Assembly: GCA_004154925.1 (NCBI GenBank)
Contig: QJNS01000002.1
Location: 496,001-560,000 of the forward strand
DNA from: Monosporascus cannonballus
Taxonomy: Eukaryota > Ascomycota > Sordariomycetes > Xylariales
Direction of reading: 5' to 3'
DNA: 64,000 nucleotides
In this document: positions 12,590-24,759 of the stretch, piece by piece
Layout: the number at the start of each line of letters is the position of its first letter
Numbering within the stretch: position 1 is the first letter of the stretch
The notes under the pieces: model-generated
The model's database searches: none
Told to the model about the DNA's origin: nothing
The model's input: the letters and a program-made list of their open reading frames with translations, nothing else
Position numbers and translations under genes: made by a program

Positions 12590-14225
12590 ATTCCGGGAAT
12601 TTCCATATATTAATTGGATTACTAATATAAACGGATTTTAGCATAAAAAAACTATATTTAAGGATTAATTTCGCAAAAAAAGAAAAAGGTTAATTAATCC
12701 TAAAAATAAGGGCGTTATTAAAAGATAGGCGAACAAGATTTCGAAAGTTAAATTTTAACGCTTACTTGAAACCGGCCGTTTTTCCAGGATAACTTAGATT
12801 TATTGTTATAATTGTAGCAAACTAGGCCCGTAATGTTTAAATTAGGGCGATAGGTAATACAGTTAATATATTTGTATTTTTTAAAGGCAGATTAAATTCG
12901 ACATGAGGTTGTTTCTTTTTTTTATTTGTTTTTGTTATATAATATATAAATTTTTAATATAAAAAATATTTATTTATATAAATTAAAATTAAAGAAATAA
13001 TTGTAAAATAATAATATTATATATATTATTTTTATTATAATAAAACGATTAAGCTTTTTAAAATAAGATATTTAGGTAAATTAAGAAAACCTTTTTTAAT
13101 TACTTTATATTATTTTATATATCTTACTTTTCCCCCAAAAAATTGCGTATATTTATACTTAATTAAAAATTTGCGGAATATTTATTAATTATTATACCAT
13201 TATTATAATTAATAATTTTACGCTATTATAATAACAAACTTAATTATAATAAAAAATTTTACTAAAATAATTTTAAAATAATTATTTATTAATAATTTAA
13301 TAACTATAATAATAGCTAAAATAATACGTATGAAGTAAACGGTTCGCTAATTAATTATGGAATTAAAAAAATTACTTGGCGTTAAAAAAAATTTCCCGCG
13401 TTATAAAATAACTTTCGGTTAGGAAAATAATGCTTAAGCGACCGGCTAGGAAAACAATATTTAAGCATCGGGTTTTTTTTAAAAGGCGAAAATAACGCGT
13501 TTTGCCTGGTAATAAATTTTCTTTAAGAAAATGAAATAATTTTAAAATAATATTAATATATATAACTACCGTTTTACGTAAAATCCGATAATATCAAATA
13601 AATATTAAGTTATTATTTACAAAAACGCCGTTTCAACGTTTAATAAAGGAAATTTCGTAATAGTTTAAAAGTTAATGGCGATTTTAAATTTTTGTTATAG
13701 GCGTTATATAGAAAGCGGCAGAAACTATATTAATCGAATTATTTGAAAATAAATAATATATAAAATAATTTTGAAATAATTTAATTTTTTATAATAACCA
13801 ATTTATACCTTATTTATGCCAACCAAATTACTATTTAATAAAGAAATATGTAATTAATTAAAAATATTTTAAGCCATTATTAAAGCTTAGTAAAACCGTA
13901 AATAAAAAATGCGGCTTCCGGTAAAAAATCTGGCGTTTCGTTAGGTAAAACTTATAACCAAAGTTTTAAACGTACCAAAAACAGACGTGCAAAATAATAA
14001 CGCGCAAAATAATAAGGATTCGGATAATACGCAAGATAATAATAATGATAAAATCTTAAACGAGATTTAGGCTCGGTCTAAAGGGAAATCGGCATTATTT
14101 GGTTTTATAATACCCAAAAAGTTTTATTCAATTTAGCTGCAAATTTTTTAATATTATCACTTTTACCGGATTATTTCAGAATATTTTAAATTATTAAAGC
14201 AATTTGCTTTATATGCAAATTTTTT
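12590..14225. other. AT-rich RIP-degraded DNA, no recognised gene
   Basis: The right flank of element 1 holds no readable gene. A fragment near 12700-12780 vaguely resembles the helix-turn-helix part of a Tc1/mariner-type transposase, but frames shift and the match is too short to call. The segment ends at an abrupt composition change near 14225. Confidence 0.5.
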
Positions 14226-14347
14226 ACCTACTGGGTGGGTACCCGTAGGTCCTTGACAAAATCTAATGGGTACCTAATGGGTCCTTGGCAAATCCGATGG
14301 GTACCCATCAGGACCCATGGGTCTTCGTGGGTCACCCACGGGTACCC
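14226..14347. repeat. Cluster of GGGTACCC palindromes at an isochore boundary
   Basis: Four near-identical GGGTACC[C/T] motifs lie at 14237-14244, 14268-14275, 14299-14306 and 14340-14347, separated by related pieces such as TAGGTCCTTG, TGGGTCCTTGG and ACCCATGGGTC. The spacing of the first three is 31 bases, so it is a degenerate tandem array. Clusters of such short palindromes are typical of subterminal regions of hAT-type transposons, so this may be a transposon end; that is inference. It marks the switch from AT-rich DNA to the gene island. Confidence 0.6.
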
Positions 14348-15037
14348 ATTCCCTCACCCTACCTAGGATAAGGTTATCCGTTGGTACCTTGAGTGAACGA
14401 GCCTGGATTACAGTACCCACTTAACCGCTTATGTGTCATAAGAACACTGATATTCCCGAGTGGACTAAATACCACCATATGATCCAGGCTACTAATGTCG
14501 TAGTTGCGTTATAAAAGTTGGAAATATGGGCTTGTTGTCAGGATACTCAAAGGGTTGACTCTAGCAAGTACCAAAATGTGGGTAGCAATTAGGAATTTTA
14601 TGGTGAAGGAACCTCTTGAAGCCACAAATTTACGGAGGAACAAGGTAACATTCGATCCTTGTATGTTTCTGTTCTTGCCTGGGGCCCACGAGTCACCCCC
14701 GGCCCGGTCCCCCCAACGGCCGGGAGCCACTGTCGTACGATCACGCTATGGACTTTTCTTGGAGATTGGGAACTGCCACCATAAATCGGAAGGTTTCAGA
14801 TCAGAACAGAAATTGCTGTGTCGCTCTTCGAATTGCCCCTTGGCTCAGACGCCAAGGTTGTCGAACGAATGTTGGGTAGTCCCATGGGGTGTAGAATCCT
14901 TCGATAGAATGTCATATAGGGAAAATACCGCCTCCCCTTCGCAAACGATTTCTCCTTCTCCCAAAAATTCTTGTACGTTACAATGTTGACGGGGATAGAG
15001 AATAAAGCCCAAGTTGAAAGAATATCAGGCTACAATC
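14348..15037. other. Upstream region of the membrane-protein gene
   Basis: Composition becomes balanced here. A 161-codon frame at 14504-14989 has no recognisable domain, and the opposite strand is also open for part of it, so I treat it as non-coding. The segment probably holds the promoter and 5' UTR of the gene starting at 15038, but no clear TATA box or start site can be assigned. Confidence 0.4.
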
Positions 15038-16365
15038 ATGGCCAAAGATCTGACGACGACTGAATATGAGCCCATCCGGCCCGAGGGTCTGGCGCTCAGT
15101 CTGTTGAATGTAACCATCGTCTTCACCATCCTGTCCAGCGTTGTGGCAGCCCTGCGGTTCTACATCCGCATCTCACTACACGCGTTCTCCGTCGAGGATT
15201 GGCTGATGCTTGTCGGATGGGTGAGCCATGCACCGTTCTGACTGCGGGACAACTCTGGATTGCGAACGGCTACCTGACCGTCTCTCCAGATCATTAACCT
15301 TGGACACAATGCCGCTGTTATTGTGCTCGCATTTAGCGGCATTGGGTCGCACGACGACATCATCACAGTCGGCATGCAATAGAAGATAGGGCTGTGGACA
15401 ATAATATGGCAGTTCTTATATGTCTTGGATGGTGCCATCATCAAATCGAGCATTATCTGGACGATACTCCGACTTGCCAAGAACTTGAACAGGATATACA
15501 CAAATATCCTGTGGGCACTGTTCGCCCTGTGCTGGATCGTCTGGCAGATATCATGGCCCGTGGCGATCTTCCAGTGCAAGCCCGTGTCGGCAGCATGGGG
15601 TGAGCCGGGTGACTGCACCTCGGGTCAGACGGTCATTCTGAACGTGTCGTACTTCGTTTCGGCTGCCAATATCTTTACTGATATAGGCACCACACTGGTG
15701 CCCATCTTTTTGCTCCGCCACCTCCAGATGCCCAAGAAGAAGTTCCTCACTATGGGCATCCTGTCGCTGGGTGTCTTTGCGTCGGTGGCCACCACCATTC
15801 GCATAACCTACACGTGGGCTTATACTGTGCCTACTGAGTGATTCTGTAGGTTCTATCTCCGCCTCTTTGGGAGAAAAAAAGACATACAGAGAAAGAGAGA
15901 AAGCTGATGATTGGCGCTACAGACAATATCGGATATGTCGTCTTGTTAACAGTGGTCGAGTGCGACTTGGGCATCATCGCCGGCTCCATGCCCATGTTGC
16001 GCTGTTTCTTCCGCAACCTCGTCCCCTCATATGGCGCGAGCGACGGGACGCCCGGTAGGTCCCCTGACGTCAACCTAGTGACCATTGGCGGCACCAACGG
16101 GCGGCGCGCTCGCATCAAGCTCTCAAATATCGGCAGCAGCAGAGCGGACGGCGACCAGGACCACCATTTTCAGGACAAGGAAAGCAATGGCGATGACGAG
16201 TCAACTCGCCAAATCATTCATATCACCCGCGAGGTCGAGCAAGACAGTGTTTCAGGTCGAGGCCTGCCTGCCAATCAATTTCAGGTTGCCGTCTCGGGCA
16301 GCAGCAGACCCGGCCAAAACTCCGACCTCCCCGTCTCAACCCGAAGTTGGGGCCGCCAGATATGA
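15038..16365 (+). pseudogene. Fungal rhodopsin-domain seven-helix membrane protein, apparently disabled
   Basis: ATG at 15038 opens exon 1 (MAKDLTTTEYEP) with the first helix and the family-typical VEDWLMLVGW. A 69-nt intron (15221-15289, GTGAGC ... CCAG) follows in phase 0. Exon 2 (15290-15839) continues with GHNAAVIVLAFSGIGSHDD, WQFLYVLDGAIIKSS and LFALCWIVWQISWPVAIFQC. Exon 3 (about 15923-16365) has IGYVVLLTVVECDLGIIAGS, the seventh helix, then a polar Ser/Gly-rich cytoplasmic tail. The total would be about 391 residues, normal for this family of fungal integral membrane proteins (PTH11-like receptors and relatives), ligand unknown. Two lesions are visible. TAG at 15380-15382 sits in frame in the loop before helix 3. 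The last intron needs a splice after 15839 to keep frame, but the bases there are GA, not GT. RIP leakage from neighbouring repeats could explain the nonsense change. A sequencing error or unusual splicing is not excluded. Confidence 0.8.
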
Positions 16366-16860
16366 CCAACACTTTGGTGGCGAAGTCGTCAAGGCTGGCA
16401 GGGTGATATGCGCGCATCGACACGACGTATGCTGGCGCTGTCCGACTCGAGGAGCTTGGCTAGGGCAAGAAGCTCAAAACAGTGGACACCTGGTAATCCT
16501 AATCATGTAATTTAATATATTTTATTAGCCCTTAATAAGTTTATATTTTTATTTTTCCGAATGCCGTTAATATAAAGCCGGTTAATAAACGTTTTGAAAG
16601 GTAATCACTCTTTATGTTTATCTTAATATTTGTTTTTTATTTTTTTATAAATATTTTATTCACAATTTTTGTTTACATTTGTTATTTTTTTGACAAATAA
16701 TTTTTATTCTCCTTTTATTTATGTTTCATATATTCCTATTTCAATTCCGACCGTTCATGATTATTTTATATATATGCGAGAATATTTTTAACAAATACAA
16801 ATTTTGTAAATTTTAGAGTATTGATTTTATCCGAAAAATTAATAAAAATTAATTACTTTT
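16366..16860. other. 3' flank of the membrane-protein gene, then AT-rich DNA
   Basis: Balanced composition continues to about 16509 and then drops sharply to AT-rich sequence. No gene is visible. The last five bases (16856-16860, CTTTT) are the left target duplication of the solo LTR. Confidence 0.5.
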
Positions 16861-17224
16861 TGTCACGAGCTATGCGGTTTAACCAACTGTTAAACCTTAG
16901 TCGTGCTGGTTTATGTTGGCAGGAGTATCGTGGGAATCTGAGCAATGGATACAGTAATCGTGTCACGTCTCGTAATACCAAGGGTGCCTTGGGTAACGAT
17001 GTTGTATTGCAAGCTGAAGCTATCTAAACTATGGAAATAATGAGCGTATATATCTTGATCCGGCTCACTGGCTCACCACCAGTGAATTGGTAATCCATCA
17101 CGTGACCTGATCCACATAGTTTTCTTGGCCTTCCCGTTGCGACCGTTTCTGGGGACCGTAGCTTGTCAGGTCGTAACAGTCATGTCAGACCGTTTCTGGA
17201 GACCGTGGCCGTTGGGTCATAACA
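16861..17224 (-). repeat. Solo LTR, element 3 related family
   Basis: A 364-bp LTR with ends TGTCAC ... ATAACA on the plus strand, flanked by a perfect 5-bp duplication CTTTT (16856-16860 and 17225-17229). Read on the minus strand it starts TGTTATGACCC, and its last 80 bases match the end of the element 3 LTR (shared blocks such as AACATAAAC, ACGACTAAGGTTTAA and AGCTCGTGACA). No internal region remains, so it is a product of LTR-LTR recombination. It is little affected by RIP compared with its surroundings. Confidence 0.9.
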
Positions 17225-20200
17225 CTTTTCGATAAAGTTTATTATTATGATATTAATTTGCTTTATTTAAACCTGGATACTATTTGTATTAACGATTTAT
17301 TACAAACGGACGCCGAATTTCGCGTTCATTATAGTATAATAAAAAATATTTTATATATTTTAATATTATTTTGCGCAATTAGTATTAATTGTCGAATAGC
17401 TTTTTTTTATTGCTTGAAATTTAGCTAAACTAATTCTCGTTCATTATGATAAAATTATATAAATAAATAAAAAATTAATCTTTTACGCCGAGTTAAATTC
17501 TGGCGAATTTAAATAGTTCTCTTAGTAAATAATTTAAATTAAAAATATTTATTTTCATTTTCTCAAAATTCAAATTCAAAAGAATTAGATATTTTTAAGC
17601 CTAAAAACTATAAACGTTCGGAATATCCGACCGTAAAAATTTAATTTTTATACCGTTTTAGAGTTTTTAATTATAGGTTTGAATTAATAGATTATTGATT
17701 ATTAACAATGTGTTTTCGGTATTTCGTTATTTTATCAATATTATATTTTGTAAATATAAATCTAAAAAGATATTTATAAATATAACCGAAACATATTTTT
17801 AATTAGTTATTATATTTTCGATATATGGACGTAATACCATTATTGATACCGTTTTCGATATTACGTTAAAATTAGCAGGTAATTAAGTTTAATTTTCATT
17901 ACTTAACGTCGGTTTAACCAAATTAAATAATATATTAACTAAAATAAATTTATTAAAGAATTTCGTTATTCTGTTACGTATCTTTTAATAATATTTAATA
18001 ACTGTAATAAAATTCAGGTTAATGTTAGGCTTTAATTATATATAAACTAGACTAAAACTATATCGAAAAGATATTATTTTATTGCCGTATTAATAAAAAC
18101 CGACCTTAATCTTATGTTTTATATTTTTTTTCTATAAATCTTTTTATTTCCATTACCTATTTATTGATTAATTGCGTTTATTTATTCACTATCCTTATAT
18201 ATTTGCCGGTGAAACTTCTATGTACGTTAAATCTTAATGCGTTTCGTTTTTGTTATTAAAAACACGTTAATAATTTATTAATGAAAGGTAAAATTTTAAC
18301 TTTAATATAATAGAGTTAATGCTGATTAAATATATTTAATGGTATGAGTTTTTGGTCTGTTATTTCTTTCGGTTTTACGTGTTTTTTTGTAATGTTAATT
18401 TTAAGTTTACCTCATACATTTAACGTTCCGTTAATACATTATTATTGTTTAGGTTTACATTAAACTTAATTTAATTTGTTTACTTTATAAATATATAGAC
18501 AGTTTCGAAATTGATTTACAATTAAATTTAATTGTGAAAATATTTTCGCAAAGTCTATATTACTTTTATATTTTTATAAATATTATATGATTCTTTTTAT
18601 ATTTAACCAAAAATATTTACACCTTTATGAAATACCTTTTTTAAATTTTATACATTATACTTAACAAGTTATTCTTTATTTAACAAGAAACTCTAGTTTT
18701 CTTTAATTATTTTTATATTGCACCATATTGTTTATAGTCAATCTTTGTAATATATTTTCAAATCACAAAATAACATATAATCTATAATTGTTATAATCGT
18801 ATTACGTATTTAATATAATATGATTAATGTATTATATACTTTTTAAATATGCTATAAATATATTAGATCTATACGTTTATAATTTTATTTACTGAACTTA
18901 CTTTACATATAGATATGTCGATATTAATTCAAAACTTTTAAAATTTTAACAATTTTAATAAACAATTTTATAATTTTACCATTTTAAAGGCTATTAGTAA
19001 ATATTTACGTATTCTTTGAATTTCAAATACGAAACTCCTTACTATTTAGTTTATTATATAAAGACAATAATTATATTAAGTTTCAAATAACAAATAGATA
19101 ATACATCTGGTTTTGCAATAATTAAAAACGATTTTGATTGTTTACAATTATCTGGCTTCGTATATTTAATTTTCTATATAATAATTTTGAAATCAAATCG
19201 TTTAAACTTAATTTTAATGTTTAATTTAGTCGATCGTTTAAAGGTGATTTGCAAGTAATAATCAATATTCGCCTTTTTTAAGCTAATATAATTCTGTTTA
19301 AAATTAATAAATAAATATTTAATTTCGATCATTAACAATTTTATATAAAAAACTAAATTAAACTTTTATCTCTTTGTGTAATATCTTAATTGACCTCATA
19401 TTAATTCAAGTTTTGATTCTAAATAAAAGTTATATTATATTCGTATTGCGTTTAGTAATTACTGAGGTAGCGGTATATATGTATTTATTATATTTTTGAT
19501 TACACAGGCCTATTATTAGAAATTTCACATTCAAAATTTATATAAATTAAGCAAATAAAATTAAATATACTTATATTTATATTTTGTAATGCTTATATTC
19601 ATATTATGTCCCATTTAATTTCATCATTTACTAGTTTTATTTATATTAAATGCGGAAACTATTATAATATTAAGTAATAAATTACTAACGTATGATATAT
19701 TTTAATAAAATAATGAGTCTATCGTAATAAAATAAGATATTATTAAAGTTTATATTATAATTTCCTGTATCTTAAACGTTTTCTTAGTTAAAAATAAAAA
19801 TTTGAACGTATTTAAACACTTTGGCTATAATTTGTAAAGTTTAGTATAGAATTATTACGAAATTTTCGCAATAAATATTATATTGTTTATTAATAACTTT
19901 TTCGTTATTAGGTCTAAAAAGTATTATTTCGGTATAATAATTTAATTGTTTTCCTTTTTTTACTACACCGATAATTTAGTAATTGGCGCATATTTTCCCG
20001 TTATATTAGGTTTTAAATGTTTCAAAATACCTTTGGTAATAACCGTTATTTATTCTTTTTAAAGTACGTATTTTATATAAGCGATATCGGTGGAGGATTT
20101 TGTTTTATTTCTTCTTCATCCGAAAATAACAAGTAATTAGATAATAAGACTTTTATCTTCTTGTAATACGGACTTTACTTATTGAATGTTTTTTATCTTT

Positions 20201-20608
20201 ATATATAGCGAGGAATTTAATTACGAAAGAGTTAAATAATTTAGGCTAATTATTTTACTCGGTCGTATTTTAATGCTATCTAAAATATAATTATAATATT
20301 TAATTTAATTTCCTTATTTAATTCATGACTTAATCCGAATTCTTTTATAATGATTAATATTACGTTATAATTATAAGCCGGTATTAATATATAATTTGAT
20401 AATCGATTTAATCTATTAATACAACTAATTCAATTAGGTTAATAATATAATTTCAAATTTAGTTAAAATTATGGATATATTTACCGTAAAAACTTCTTTT
20501 AAAGATTATAAATAAATACAATAATTAATTCCTTTAATACTTAATAGTTTAGTAATACCAAAATTCTCTTTCTATATTTTTTTAGAATTATCGTAAATTT
20601 TTTAAACT
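17225..20608. other. AT-rich DNA without genes
   Basis: Long run of AT-rich sequence with retained CpG. No open frame of coding character, LTR pair or structural RNA was recognised. Confidence 0.55.
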
Positions 20609-20885
20609 TGTTATAATGAATTGGGGTCGGGGGAGAATTGGTCTTTTATCATTGCGGGTAACCATTTTATGTCACGGTACGGAATGGGATTGTCGAAAAT
20701 GAAGAACTTATTCTGATTGTATTGCTGGTGTTGAATCTCGATAACTGAAAAATGACAGAAAATGTGCTAAGTGCTGATGATGGCTGGTGATGCCTAGTAT
20801 TTAAACTTATGGTAGAAAAGAACTTCTTAATATACATGCGAGATTCGGGCTTTCTAATCAGCCGAGCCTGATCATGGGTATAACA
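20609..20885. repeat. Less-mutated dispersed repeat, possible solo LTR
   Basis: A 277-bp segment of markedly more balanced composition stands out in AT-rich DNA. Its edges form a short inverted repeat (TGTTATA at 20609-20615, TATAACA at 20879-20885), as LTR ends do, but no target duplication is found (AAACT versus CCCCG). A degraded relative lies at about 30740-31060, sharing blocks around TCTAATCAGC and TTAATATA. It could be a solo LTR or a short non-autonomous element. Confidence 0.45.
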
Positions 20886-21917
20886 CCCCGCTCCACTTTA
20901 ATAATAGTGTATAACTTTTATTATTTTATTTTTATTTATATTCGATATGGGAAAATATTTAAAACAAAATAGTAATTAGGAATTTATTTCTCTTATAAAA
21001 TTATGATATATTATTTGACAAAGTTTTAATAAATATATTACTCAAACAGGTTTTTAATTTCCTATATTGTTTAGTTATTTCTTTAATTTATTGCAAAATT
21101 TCTATAGAGATTTGTTTTAAAAAAAAGTTATTAATAACGGCGATAAGTTGTTAATAAATGTTATAAAACTTTTTTGAAAGTTAATAAATACTAAAAATTC
21201 CGAGATATTATTTCTAAATTTAAGAAATTCCTTTTAAATTACGGCAATTGTTTAGAGACTTTTTTTGTTTTTTATAATATTTACGATAAATATTAAAAAT
21301 GAAATGTCCTACTTAAAAATATTTAATTTAAAAAATAATTAGTATTTCTTTTAAATATTTATAAGTTAATTAAAAATATTCCGTATTTCTTTTTTATAAT
21401 TCGACTATATTACCACATTGTTGAAATAAATAACAGCAATTTAATCGATAAAATTAATGAAAATTATATATATATATATTTAAAATATTTTGAACATGGT
21501 TATAAATACGAAAGGCATTACGGTATATTTAAATGATTATATTTCTTTCGAAAAACAGTATTTGTCTTTATCGTTTTTTTAAATTTATTTAACGTTTTTA
21601 CAATCCGTATTTAATAATATGTATTAATACGGTTTAATTTAAAAGAACAACGTTATTGAAACTTAATTCATTTATAATTTCACAAATTAACGTTAAAAAA
21701 TAAAGGTTTTTACGATACATCGTTTTAACGATCGATAATCGATAAATAACAGTAAAATATCGTTTTTAAACACGAATAAACTAAATAGCGAATTTTAATT
21801 TCGATTTTCGGATTTATTTAATTTGCGATTTTTCGGAGATATATTTTTAGAATTTTTGCCGTTAATGTTCCGAAATCAGGTAAATTGGTTTTATAAATAG
21901 TACTTTACTTGTAATTA
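20886..21917. other. AT-rich DNA without genes
   Basis: Nothing recognisable. Its last five bases (21913-21917, AATTA) are the left target duplication of element 2. Confidence 0.5.
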
Positions 21918-22107
21918 TATTACAGACTAAAGTCTATAGGGCGGCTCGGGCTTACGAAGCGAGCTCTTGAACCTGAGCTCATCTATATATATATAGGAAG
22001 CACCCACCTTCCTAGTAACTAGCTGTTTCTTCCTTTTCTTCCTTATCTTAAATATAAACCTTCGTTAGGCCGTATTTTTATTTAGCTTACGTATCGTACT
22101 CGTTACA
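21918..22107 (+). repeat. 5' LTR of element 2
   Basis: 190 bp; starts TATTAC (RIP-altered TG) and ends CGTTACA. It shares GGGCGG[C/T]TCGGGCTTACG and TAAACCTTCGTTAGGCCGTA with the copy at 27656. An AT-repeat (TATATATATATAGG) near its centre is a likely TATA region. Confidence 0.93.
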
Positions 22108-24759
22108 TATATTTAAGGTTATAACTTATTATAATTTTTAAAAGGCTAAATAAAAAAGAAATATTTCCTAAAAACACCTTAATTACGGATAATAAATAAA
22201 AAAAAGCTTTATAACGAAATAATTACGAAATAACATAACCCACAAAATTATAAGTAAATGTACGGCATTAATTTTGTTCAGAATTATTCCAAAACATTTA
22301 TAATATTCAGTATTTATAAATATGTTTTTAAATTTTAATATATAATAAAAAGAATTTGCCGAATTGGTTTTCAATCGTAACGAAATAATAAATAATTTGT
22401 TTAATCGGATAACGGAAATAAAAAAATATCTTTTTCCGAAAACGAAAAAAAAACCTTAATAAAATAAAATTTATTTTGATAAAAACTTATAATAAGCCTA
22501 CCGTTTAATAACGCGTTAATAAAAACGAATCGTAAGCCTATCAAATAACCTTCGTAAAACTGAAAAAAAATATTGGTTTATGGTTCGTTATATTCCGTAC
22601 GGAAATAAACAAATTAATTTATTTCCGGCTTTTTTGTAATAATTTATATAAATATTATAATATTTATGTTTACTGAAAAACAATTATAATTGAATTATTA
22701 ATTCGAAATAAAAAATTATGAAAAAACTTTAAGACTAATAAGTTTTTTTATATAAGAAAATAATTCGACAATAAATAAATAAAAAAATTTGTTAAGGAAT
22801 AATTATAACGTATAAAATAAATCAATAATTAATAATTTTAAAAGTATTTATTAAATTTTAAATTAAAATTAACCGAATATAAAAACTTAACATAATTTTT
22901 AATAAGTATAGTATTTTCTTAAAATATTAATATTAATATGTTATTTTATAATGGATTAATAACGAAAAATATGTTTTATAACGATTATAACCGTTAAATA
23001 TATAAAATAAAAAAATATTAATTACTTAAATATTTTGTCGGATTATTATATAGGTAAAAAAATAATAATTTAATATTTTAATGAAAAAAGTAAAAAGGTT
23101 AATTAATAATAATATATCGATGAAATTAATAACTTAATTTAAGTAATAAACGTTTAAAAAGATAAATTTATAACGGATATTAAGTAATTAGCTATATTAA
23201 TTTTTACATTTATAAATTAATAATAAAGTAATTAAAAAAACCGATCCGAAAATGGTTCAGAATAAGATTCGGATAACCGGCCTTATACGAAATAATTTTC
23301 CGATAAGAAAATAAAAATTCGGAAACAAAAAAAACAATATTTCGGTTATATAATTATAAGCTATTTAAATTAAGAATATTTTAAATATAAATTTTTAAAA
23401 CGGCCTTATTTAATTAAAACGGAATTTCCGGCAATAAATTTATACAATATTATTAGCAAAAATTTAAAAAAATAATTTTTATTAAAAATTATTCACAAAG
23501 GAAGGACGTAATAAAAAAATTATAAACAGTTAATAATAAGGTAAATAACTTTTTTTATATTAGATATTTTAATTAATAATATTGTATATGTAAACGTTCT
23601 AATTAATAATAAATATATTTGTTATTTTGCATTCAATTAATAACTAATTTGCTATTTAAAATTATAACGCATATTTTGTAACGAACCTGTTATATATCCA
23701 CCTGGAGGTATGAGCAATATCCGAAAAAGGTCTTGATTTGCAGGTAACAATAGGGCGAAAAATGATTTAGTATGTTCGTTAAAGAGATTTTAAGGTATTT
23801 CTTTCTTAATCAAAAACGGTACAGTTGTTTTTGGTTAAAAGCTTAGATTAATAGCTAAGGAGCGAAAAATTAAGTAGGTAGCTATTTACATAAGAGACCC
23901 AAACCTTATATATCCTTTTTATCCTTTATGTTTCTCATGGTTTCTGGGGATCTCGAGAGACCATGGTGTTTGTCGTCCACGAGTCTCCTGGTGTTTCTGG
24001 AGATTAACAGAGACCCGAGGTTTATCCGATGGAAGGTGGAGATCCCGAGCGTCTCCAACTTCCTGGGCCTCCTTTGGGCCTAGTGGAGTCCCTTCTGAAC
24101 GTAACATATTTATTATACTTTATCGATTAACATTAACGAAAAATAACGAACTTATAATAATTATAATCCTAAAAATTATGTACGTTAACGGAAATCTAAA
24201 CAGCCGTTTAAAATAAATTTAGAAACACGAAATTAAAAATTTATTTTACCTTTTTTTTAGGAAAACTTTAAATAAAATATAATAATATTATATATAAAAC
24301 GAAATAACGGCTTATCCGTTTCGCGGATAACGTTATTATATTTAAATTACGCCAAAAAAAGTAATTCGATAAAAAGCCTTAGGATTATCTAAAAAGGCGG
24401 TTATAACCTTTACGGCGATAACGCGGTAAAGCCGCCGTAAAAAAAAACGAAACATAATTATTTATAATTTTTATAAAAAATATTAATAAAGCTTTAAAAA
24501 TTAAGCCGTAATGAATTTCTGAAGATATAATAAAACGTTTCTTTAAAAAATACAGAAATTCCGAAATCTTTTTATAAATAAGGAAAATTCCTCGTTATTA
24601 TTTTATCGTAATAATAACGACGTAATAATAAATCTGGAAATAAATATTTTAAGTTAAAAAATAACTTTATAAAAACCTTTATACGGAATATTAAGAAAAA
24701 AACTATTGGTTTTAGGTAAAATATTTATAAACTTATTTAATAAAAATTAAATTCGGGCT
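22108..24759 (+). other. Gag/protease portion of element 2, unreadable, with nested solo LTR
   Basis: By position between the 5' LTR and the reverse transcriptase this must have held gag and protease. Mutation is too dense to place a capsid, zinc knuckle or active-site Asp. The solo LTR at 23677-24106 interrupts it. Confidence 0.5.
23677..24106 (-). repeat. Solo LTR of the element 1 family, nested in element 2, with a divergent U3
   Basis: 430 bp, ends TGTAAC and GTAACA on the plus strand, flanked by a perfect duplication TATTT (23672-23676 and 24107-24111). The first 220 bases (23677 to about 23895, R/U5 side in the sense orientation) align closely with the element 1 LTR. From about 23896 to 24106 the sequence is unrelated to element 1, richer in G and C, and contains repeated GAGACC/GGTCTC-type motifs. 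That half is U3 in the sense orientation, the promoter-bearing part. A 62-codon minus-strand frame here is fortuitous. Confidence 0.88.

Noticed and set aside
12690..12790. Helix-turn-helix-like fragment of a Tc1/mariner transposase
   Set aside because: Resemblance depends on switching frames over about 30 codons; no DDE motif or terminal repeats were found.
14504..14989. 161-codon open frame upstream of the membrane-protein gene
   Set aside because: No domain, no coherent composition, and the opposite strand is open over part of it; more likely promoter or 5' region.
20609..20885. Calling this segment a definite solo LTR
   Set aside because: The inverted edge motifs fit, but the five flanking bases differ (AAACT versus CCCCG), so it is left as a possible repeat.
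23919..24107. 62-codon minus-strand frame in the nested solo LTR
   Set aside because: It lies wholly in the U3 half of an LTR and has only short repeated motifs.
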